Assembly (NCBI RefSeq): GCF_035514885.1
Contig: NZ_DATJCH010000018.1
Location: forward strand, 1-30,861
Length of the DNA stretch: 30,861 bases
Source of the DNA: Albibacterium sp035514885
Lineage (GTDB): Bacteria; Bacteroidota; Bacteroidia; Sphingobacteriales; Sphingobacteriaceae
Reading direction: 5' to 3'
The notes beneath the pieces were generated by a model, which saw only the letters and a list, made by a program, of their open reading frames with translations, made no database searches and had not been told where the DNA came from. Shown in pieces: positions 25,631 to 30,861 of the stretch. The position numbers and the translations under genes are program-made. Each line of letters starts with the position of its first letter. Within the stretch, counting starts at the first letter, position 1.

Positions 25631-26740
25631 ATGATTAATAAGCCAATAAATATAGCGATTGTAGGTTTGGGTTTTGGAGCGGAATTTATTCCAATCTATC
25701 AAAAACATCCGGACGCAAACATGTATGCTATTTGCCAGCGAAATGCGGATAAGTTAGAAGAAATTGGTAATGCATTTGGGATTGAGAAGCGATATACAGA
25801 TTATGAAGAACTGTTAAAGGACCCACTGGTAGATGCTGTTCATATCAATACCCCAATTCAAAACCATGCAGAGCAGTCAATAGCTGCACTTCGCGCGGGG
25901 AAACATGTTGCCTGTACGGTTCCTATGGCTACTAGTGTGGAGGATTGTAAGCGGATTGTTGATGCTGTAAATGAAACGGGACTTACCTACATGATGATGG
26001 AGACGGTTGTGTATAGTCGGGAGTTTTTATTTGTAAAGGAATTATATGAGAGCGGAGAGTTAGGTAAGATTCAGTTCTTGAGGGGATCACATCAGCAAGA
26101 AATGGCTGGCTGGCCTGGCTATTGGGAAGGGTTGCCTCCTATGCATTATGCTACTCATTGTGTTAGCCCGGTTTTAGCACTTCCGAAAGCTTCGGCAGAG
26201 TATGTGTCCTGTTTCGGATCAGGAAGAATTGATGAGAACCTGATTCCGAAATACGGTTCACCGTTTGCGATAGAAACCTGTCACATTAAATTAAAGGATT
26301 CAGATTTGTCGGCAGAGGTGACACGTTCCTTATTTAACACGGCCCGTCAATACCGTGAAAGCTTTGATGTTTATGGCTCGAAGAAATCATTCGAGTGGAC
26401 TCTTATTGAACATGAAGATAGCGTTATCCATACCGGAGAGTCACCAGAACGGGTGAAGGTTAAAGATTATGCTCATTTATTGCCTAAGGAGATTCAGGAG
26501 TTTACTACCGAGTTTGTATATGGTGCAGAAGAGAATCAACACCTTTCTTTTATTCAAGGTTCTGGACATGGTGGTTCTCACCCGCATTTAGTACATGAGT
26601 TTGTGAGCTCACTTGTGGCCAATCGTCAGCCTTATCCGAATGCAGTTCAATCTGCGAATATTACGTGTGTAGGGATTTTGGCACATGAATCCGCTATGAA
26701 AGGCGGTGAAATTATACCACTTCCTGAATTTACTTTTTAG
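25631..26740 (+). CDS. Gfo/Idh/MocA family oxidoreductase with altered EKP motif
   Basis: A 369-residue NAD(P)-dependent oxidoreductase, cytoplasmic. The N-terminal Rossmann domain has VGLGFGAEFIP (11-21), followed by the family's second domain with MHYATHCVSPVLAL (His172, His176). The EKP motif that normally carries the catalytic lysine is CTVP here (95-98): Lys is replaced by Val97 and Glu by Thr96. Family members interconvert sugar hydroxyl and keto groups; ThuB and related 3-keto-disaccharide enzymes belong here. Within this operon it probably oxidises a glycoside to its 3-keto form or reduces a 3-keto sugar. It lies 46 bases after the TIM-barrel gene. Confidence 0.88.
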   Translation: MINKPINIAIVGLGFGAEFIPIYQKHPDANMYAICQRNADKLEEIGNAFGIEKRYTDYEELLKDPLVDAVHINTPIQNHAEQSIAALRAGKHVACTVPMATSVEDCKRIVDAVNETGLTYMMMETVVYSREFLFVKELYESGELGKIQFLRGSHQQEMAGWPGYWEGLPPMHYATHCVSPVLALPKASAEYVSCFGSGRIDENLIPKYGSPFAIETCHIKLKDSDLSAEVTRSLFNTARQYRESFDVYGSKKSFEWTLIEHEDSVIHTGESPERVKVKDYAHLLPKEIQEFTTEFVYGAEENQHLSFIQGSGHGGSHPHLVHEFVSSLVANRQPYPNAVQSANITCVGILAHESAMKGGEIIPLPEFTF

Positions 26741-26793
26741 TGGAGAAAATGTAATTAGAATCTAGTGTATTAGTTTTAAAGTGAAAAACATAA

Positions 26794-26801
26794 TATCTTT
26801 G
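26794..26801 (+). promoter_or_regulatory. Possible internal promoter -7 element
   Basis: TATCTTTG fits TAnnTTTG in the 127-base gap before the DUF1080 gene. The -33 region is poor (TTAG at about 26770-26773), so this is only a candidate for extra transcription of the last three genes. Confidence 0.3.
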
Positions 26802-26867
26802 TTATAAAACATAATGAAGATCTTATGTTTTTTTATTTTACTTAAAAGATTTAAAATTTATGATTTT

Positions 26868-28271
26868 ATGAAAAGATTTGCCTTGTTATTATTTGGAAGT
26901 ATACTGTATTCTCATTTTGTATTCTCTCAAAGTACTATTCCCGTTTTAAATTTAGATGTATTTGAGGAACCGGGTGCAAACTGGGTGATTGCTTCTGATT
27001 TAACAACAGATTTTAATAAGTCGACGGCAAAATTGGTTAGCGGAGATGGTATTGTTGTAAATATACCTACAAAGGGAGCAACTAATCTAGTTACCAAAGC
27101 ACAATTAAAGGGAGATGTTGAGATCGACTTTGATTTCTTAACTACCAAGGGAAGCCGTTCAGCTGTATATATACTGGGACGTTATAAGATCCAACTATCA
27201 GACAGTTGGCCCGATGGTGCAGATCCCCTTTCCAGGGTTGGTGTTATCGATGTGAACAATGCTGAGAATAGTTTTTCGTTTCATACCGAGCAGCCTATAA
27301 GTAATGTGGGAAAAGCACCTGGCTTATGGCAACATTTAAAGGTAAAGTTCAAATCCCCTGCTTTTGATGGTTCAGGAAAAAAGACCGAAAAGGCAAGTTT
27401 TGAAGAAGTTTATTTAAATGGAGTACTTATTCACCAGGGAATTGCATTAGAGGGGCCATCTAATGGTTCCGGTTTTAATGATGAGCGTACCGAAGGGCCT
27501 TTGGTTTTTCAAGCGGATGAGGATCATTTGATAGCATTTAAAAATATTCAGTATAAGACTATTGAAAAGGCCGATCAACCCCTTGCTGCTGCGAGACGTT
27601 TCAGGATGGTTAATCCCATTATCGTGGAAGCAGAGGGAGAGCCGTATGTTTTGAGAAGTTATCTATTGTTTGACAAGGGTAAACGTACACATGTAATATC
27701 TGTAGGCAACCCCGATCAGACCAATTATTCTTATGACCTGAAGCAAGGGGCGATTTTACAGTTTTGGAGAGGAGGATTTGTTGATGCAACTGATATGTGG
27801 GAGTCCCGTGGAGAGCCGCAATTGGCTAGGCCGCTCGGAGCGGTAACCACTTTGTCTTCTGCTCCTTCCTTTGCCTTATTGAGTAATTCAGGGTCTATAT
27901 GGCCAGATTCAATACCGTTCGATGATTTTCATAATAAAGGTTATTCTTTTGATGCCGACAAGAATGTAACCTTTCATTATGAATATAATGGCTTGAACGT
28001 TGATGATAAAATATCGATGGTAGGAGATGGTACATCTTTGAAGAGGGAGGTCCGTGTTGCTAATGCACCGGAGAATCTCTATTTCAGAATTGCACAAGGG
28101 AAGGTGATCGAGTCCTTGGGCAAAGGTTTGTATGTAATCGATGGGAAATCATATTATATCAAAGTTGACGAGCATGTTAAACCCGTTATTCGGGAGCTGT
28201 CAAATTCTGAAGAACTTGTAATTGCATTTGGTAAAAAGCTTTCTTCATTGGAATATTCGATCATTTGGTAA
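26868..28271 (+). CDS. Exported DUF1080 (3-keto-glycoside hydrolase/lyase-like) protein with C-terminal extension
   Basis: A 467-residue protein with signal peptide (about 1-20, HFVFSQ). The start at 26868 is preferred because it begins the signal peptide; an in-frame ATG at 26814 would add 18 residues. Residues about 25-235 form a DUF1080 concanavalin-like domain: the family segment for RGNSGIFL...YELQVLDS is recognisable as SRSAVYILGRYKIQLSDSW (97-115). Residues about 245-467 form a second domain (RMVNPIIVEAEGEPYVLRSY, ILQFWRGGFVDATDMWESRG) that I recognise as accompanying PVC-type dehydrogenases but cannot name. DUF1080 members have been linked to cleavage of 3-keto-disaccharides. It is separated by 10 bases from the next gene. 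Confidence 0.8.
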   Translation: MKRFALLLFGSILYSHFVFSQSTIPVLNLDVFEEPGANWVIASDLTTDFNKSTAKLVSGDGIVVNIPTKGATNLVTKAQLKGDVEIDFDFLTTKGSRSAVYILGRYKIQLSDSWPDGADPLSRVGVIDVNNAENSFSFHTEQPISNVGKAPGLWQHLKVKFKSPAFDGSGKKTEKASFEEVYLNGVLIHQGIALEGPSNGSGFNDERTEGPLVFQADEDHLIAFKNIQYKTIEKADQPLAAARRFRMVNPIIVEAEGEPYVLRSYLLFDKGKRTHVISVGNPDQTNYSYDLKQGAILQFWRGGFVDATDMWESRGEPQLARPLGAVTTLSSAPSFALLSNSGSIWPDSIPFDDFHNKGYSFDADKNVTFHYEYNGLNVDDKISMVGDGTSLKREVRVANAPENLYFRIAQGKVIESLGKGLYVIDGKSYYIKVDEHVKPVIRELSNSEELVIAFGKKLSSLEYSIIW

Positions 28272-28281
28272 ATTGAGAAAC

Positions 28282-30342
28282 ATGAACTTAAAAATAACCC
28301 ATATAAAATATTTAACAGCTATTGTAGGAATTTTATATTCAACAATTAGTTTTGGACAAAATAATACAGGTACCACTGTTAAAGACAGTGTTAAGATATA
28401 TACTGAGAATGATATTTATCGGCTGACCAGTGTACCTATCCCTCAAGGAATTTTTCTCGAAGTTGGCGGAATGACATTTTTGCCTACCGGATCGCTTGCA
28501 GTTTCAACACGGCGCGGTGAAGTTTGGATTATAGATAACCCATCTATGAAGAACAGGCAGCAACCGACCTATCGATTGTTTGCTCAAGGTTTGCATGAAC
28601 CTTTGGGCCTTAATTATATCAAAGGGGATATTTATGCGGTACAACGTTCAGAGCTAACTCGTTTAAGGGATTCAGATGGTGATGGCAAGGCCGATCAGTA
28701 TGAGACGATGTACTCTTGGCCTTTATCTGAAACGGGAAATTATCATGAATATGCCTATGGCCCCTTGTTGGATAAAAATGGCGATATGATTGTGGCATTG
28801 AATCTTGGCTGGAATGGAAACAGTGAGAGTCTTTCAAAATGGCATGGTTGGATGCTTAAGTTCTCTCCGGATTTTAAAATGAAACCCTTTGCGGCCGGAT
28901 TCAGATCACCCGCAGCCATGGCATTAAATAGTTCTGGAGATATCTTCTATTCTGAGAACCAAGGTCATTGGGTGGGATCAGGATTTATTTCTCACGTCGC
29001 TGAGGGCGACTTTATGGGGAATCCAAGCAGCTTAAAATGGTCTGGAGAACCAGAGTCTAATATCACATTAAAACAATCGGATATTCCTGATACGGGAAAG
29101 CCCATGTTTGAAGTAGCTAAAACCGTTAAGGGAATAAAAACACCTGCGGTATGGTTTCCACATACCATATTGGGGATTTCCACATCTGGGATTCTCAACT
29201 ATAATAAAGAGGGGAAAATGGGGCCGTTTGAAGATCAATTGTTTGTTGGTGATCAGGGCCACAGCAAAATTATGCGTGTATATCTTGAGAAAGTGAAAGG
29301 CGTTTATCAAGGGGTCGTTTTCCCTTTTCGTGAAGGGTTCTCATCGGGTATATTAAGAATGAATTGGGGGCCGGATGGATCTATGTTTGTTGGAATGACA
29401 TCCCGCGGTTGGGGTTCTACGGGCAACGCCCCATTTGGATTGCAAAAATTAGAATGGACAGGGGTTATGCCATTCGAGATAAAAACGATTAAGGCAAAGC
29501 CTGATGGTTTCGAATTGGAGTTTACCTTACCGGTTGACGAGGAATCAGCTCGGGATGCATCCTCTTATAGCATAGGAGATTTTATATACAAGTATCACAG
29601 TACCTATGGAAGCCCTCCTATTAATCAAGCTGATCGTACGATTAAAGCAATTGTCGTATCTGAAGATAAAATGCGGGTTCGCTTGGTTTTGGATAGTTTA
29701 AAAGAAGGATATATACATGAAATAAAGGCTGAGGGCATATTGTCTGCAAAGCAACTTCCTTTATTACATAATTTCGGATATTATACTTTGAATGCGATAC
29801 CCGATGGTGATAAAGTAGCCATTACCGATGAGAATCGGGTCGGGGTTTCAATGGGCCATGATCATGAAGCGATGGCTAATAGTCCGAAAAGCGAAGTGTC
29901 CCAGCCATTAAAGAAACAGGATGCTCTAGGCAAACATACCTTGAAAATGCCGGCTAGCTGGGGCGGGAAAGCAGATCTTACAATTACATTGGGTACACTG
30001 CCCGGATTAAAGTTTAGCACCGATGATATTACGGTAAAGGCAGGAAGTAAACTTAAGCTGGTTTTCAATAATAACGACGATATGCTTCACAATTTCGTGC
30101 TGACTGAAATAGGTGCAGGAAATGAAGTGGGCGAGTTGGCTCTAAAATTAGGAATACAAGGGGAGAAGATGAACTATGTACCCAATAGCCCTAAGGTTCT
30201 AGTATATACCAAGATCTTACAGCCTGGACAAACTGAAGCAATTTATTTCAATGCACCTGACAAGCCGGGAGTTTATCCCTATATATGCTCTTATCCAGGA
30301 CATTATCTTGTGATGAGGGGAGTCATTCGAGTAGTTAAATAA
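28282..30342 (+). CDS. Exported PVC-type beta-propeller / cupredoxin fusion
   Basis: A 686-residue exported protein (signal about 1-25, ISFGQ). The start at 28282 lies 10 bases after the previous stop; an ATG at 28222 would overlap the upstream gene. The PVC-type propeller spans about 45-395, with a Ca-type DSDGDGKAD loop (130-138), FRSPAAMALNSSGDIFYSENQGHW and LFVGDQGHSKIMRV. A beta-rich linker domain (about 398-505), a His/Asp-containing hinge (SMGHDHEAM) and an azurin-like domain (about 565-686) follow, with ligands His603, Cys669, His674 and Met678 in CSYPGHYLVM. Cys669 is the only cysteine I find; there is no CxxCH. It matches the large fusion at 21032 without the ThuA and HEAT-like parts. 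Probably a periplasmic sugar dehydrogenase using copper as electron acceptor (inference). Confidence 0.88.
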   Translation: MNLKITHIKYLTAIVGILYSTISFGQNNTGTTVKDSVKIYTENDIYRLTSVPIPQGIFLEVGGMTFLPTGSLAVSTRRGEVWIIDNPSMKNRQQPTYRLFAQGLHEPLGLNYIKGDIYAVQRSELTRLRDSDGDGKADQYETMYSWPLSETGNYHEYAYGPLLDKNGDMIVALNLGWNGNSESLSKWHGWMLKFSPDFKMKPFAAGFRSPAAMALNSSGDIFYSENQGHWVGSGFISHVAEGDFMGNPSSLKWSGEPESNITLKQSDIPDTGKPMFEVAKTVKGIKTPAVWFPHTILGISTSGILNYNKEGKMGPFEDQLFVGDQGHSKIMRVYLEKVKGVYQGVVFPFREGFSSGILRMNWGPDGSMFVGMTSRGWGSTGNAPFGLQKLEWTGVMPFEIKTIKAKPDGFELEFTLPVDEESARDASSYSIGDFIYKYHSTYGSPPINQADRTIKAIVVSEDKMRVRLVLDSLKEGYIHEIKAEGILSAKQLPLLHNFGYYTLNAIPDGDKVAITDENRVGVSMGHDHEAMANSPKSEVSQPLKKQDALGKHTLKMPASWGGKADLTITLGTLPGLKFSTDDITVKAGSKLKLVFNNNDDMLHNFVLTEIGAGNEVGELALKLGIQGEKMNYVPNSPKVLVYTKILQPGQTEAIYFNAPDKPGVYPYICSYPGHYLVMRGVIRVVK

Positions 30343-30365
30343 TATTAAATCAAAAAGATCCTGTT

Positions 30366-30861
30366 ATGTTAAAGAGATTAATTCTGTCGAGTTTGGTATT
30401 GTTCGTTTGTTCGTTAAGTTATGCGCAAGAGAGGGAAACCCCCGGACCAAAGCCTGAAGATACTGAAGTCTGGGAACCTGTTCCAAAAGTAATTGTACCT
30501 GGTAAGGTTAATTTTAATGACCCCCCATCAGACGCTATCGTCTTATTTGATAAGGATAATTTAGATAATTGGGTTTCTCAAAGGGATAAATCCCCTGCCA
30601 AATGGGTTGTTACAGGAGATTACTTCACCGTAAACAAACCGACAGGAGATATTGAGACGAAAGAAACGTTTACTGATTACCAGTTACATATTGAGTTTAA
30701 GATACCGGAAGAAATTGCTCATAATGGTCAGAGCAGAGGAAACAGTGGGATCTTTTTAGCTGCTACCAATGGTAATGCAGGCGGCTATGAGCTTCAAGTT
30801 CTTGATGGGTATAACAACGAGAATAAGACTTATGTTAATGGAATGGTCGGAAGTATTTATA
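30366..30861 (+). CDS. Exported DUF1080 (3-keto-glycoside hydrolase/lyase-like) protein, 3' truncated
   Basis: An open frame from ATG 30366 to the window end (165 residues visible, no stop). It has a signal peptide (about 1-21, SLSYAQ), a proline-rich linker (24-52), then a DUF1080 domain from about residue 57: IVLFDKDNLDNWV, the core RGNSGIFLAA, YELQVLDGYNNE and TYVNGMVGSIY. These are the canonical motifs of the family linked to 3-keto-disaccharide hydrolysis and closer to consensus than the gene at 26868. It lies 23 bases after the propeller-cupredoxin gene, so the operon continues beyond the window. Confidence 0.88.
   Translation, partial: MLKRLILSSLVLFVCSLSYAQERETPGPKPEDTEVWEPVPKVIVPGKVNFNDPPSDAIVLFDKDNLDNWVSQRDKSPAKWVVTGDYFTVNKPTGDIETKETFTDYQLHIEFKIPEEIAHNGQSRGNSGIFLAATNGNAGGYELQVLDGYNNENKTYVNGMVGSIY

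Overview
The window looks like a chromosomal carbohydrate-utilisation region of a Bacteroidota species, most likely Sphingobacteriales (Pedobacter/Solitalea/Mucilaginibacter-like). The reasons are AT-rich DNA, two SusC/SusD pairs, lipoprotein signals on the SusD proteins, A-rich leaders, and promoters of the Bacteroidota TTTG-N19-TAnnTTTG type. No rRNA, tRNA, IS element, CRISPR array or phage gene was seen.

Layout. (1) 1-4960: end of one polysaccharide-utilisation operon, with a 5'-truncated SusC and a SusD closed by a 21-bp perfect-stem terminator. (2) 5008-7402: an AraC-family regulator behind a promoter flanked by two LacI/PurR-like palindromes, then an exported CE1-type esterase. (3) 7591-11778: an L-fucose oxidative operon (FucP permease, aldo/keto reductase, lactonase-type amidohydrolase, Zn-dependent dehydrogenase) whose genes are nearly contiguous or overlap. 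(4) 11834-16819: a second SusC/SusD pair on the minus strand, convergent with the fucose operon across a shared bidirectional terminator. (5) 17360-20856: an exported GH95 alpha-L-fucosidase (or alpha-L-galactosidase), divergent from SusC, and a second CE1-type esterase. (6) 20881-30861: an operon behind a second copy of the paired-palindrome promoter. It encodes a giant exported ThuA/beta-propeller/HEAT-like/ConA-like/cupredoxin fusion, an epimerase-like TIM barrel, a Gfo/Idh/MocA oxidoreductase, a DUF1080 protein, a second propeller-cupredoxin fusion, and a second DUF1080 protein cut by the window end.

Working model. The SusCD pairs import oligosaccharides of a fucosylated, esterified glycan. 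The CE1 esterases remove acyl groups, GH95 releases L-fucose, FucP imports it and the fuc operon oxidises it. Region 6 has the gene content of the 3-keto-sugar route of glycoside cleavage (oxidation at C3, lyase/hydrolase of the DUF1080 type, hydration/epimerisation, reduction). Here the presumed exported oxidases carry an azurin-like type-1 copper domain instead of the CxxCH cytochrome common in PVC-type relatives.

The most notable signals are: (a) the two homologous promoter/paired-operator modules at 4985-5115 and 20881-21007, with identical geometry, linking the AraC gene to the keto-sugar operon; (b) the fusion architecture of the 1222-residue protein, whose only cysteine is the predicted copper ligand; (c) TTAGCAA/TTGCTAA inverted repeats at almost the same distance upstream of both esterase genes; (d) non-canonical active-site residues in the two cytoplasmic enzymes of region 6.
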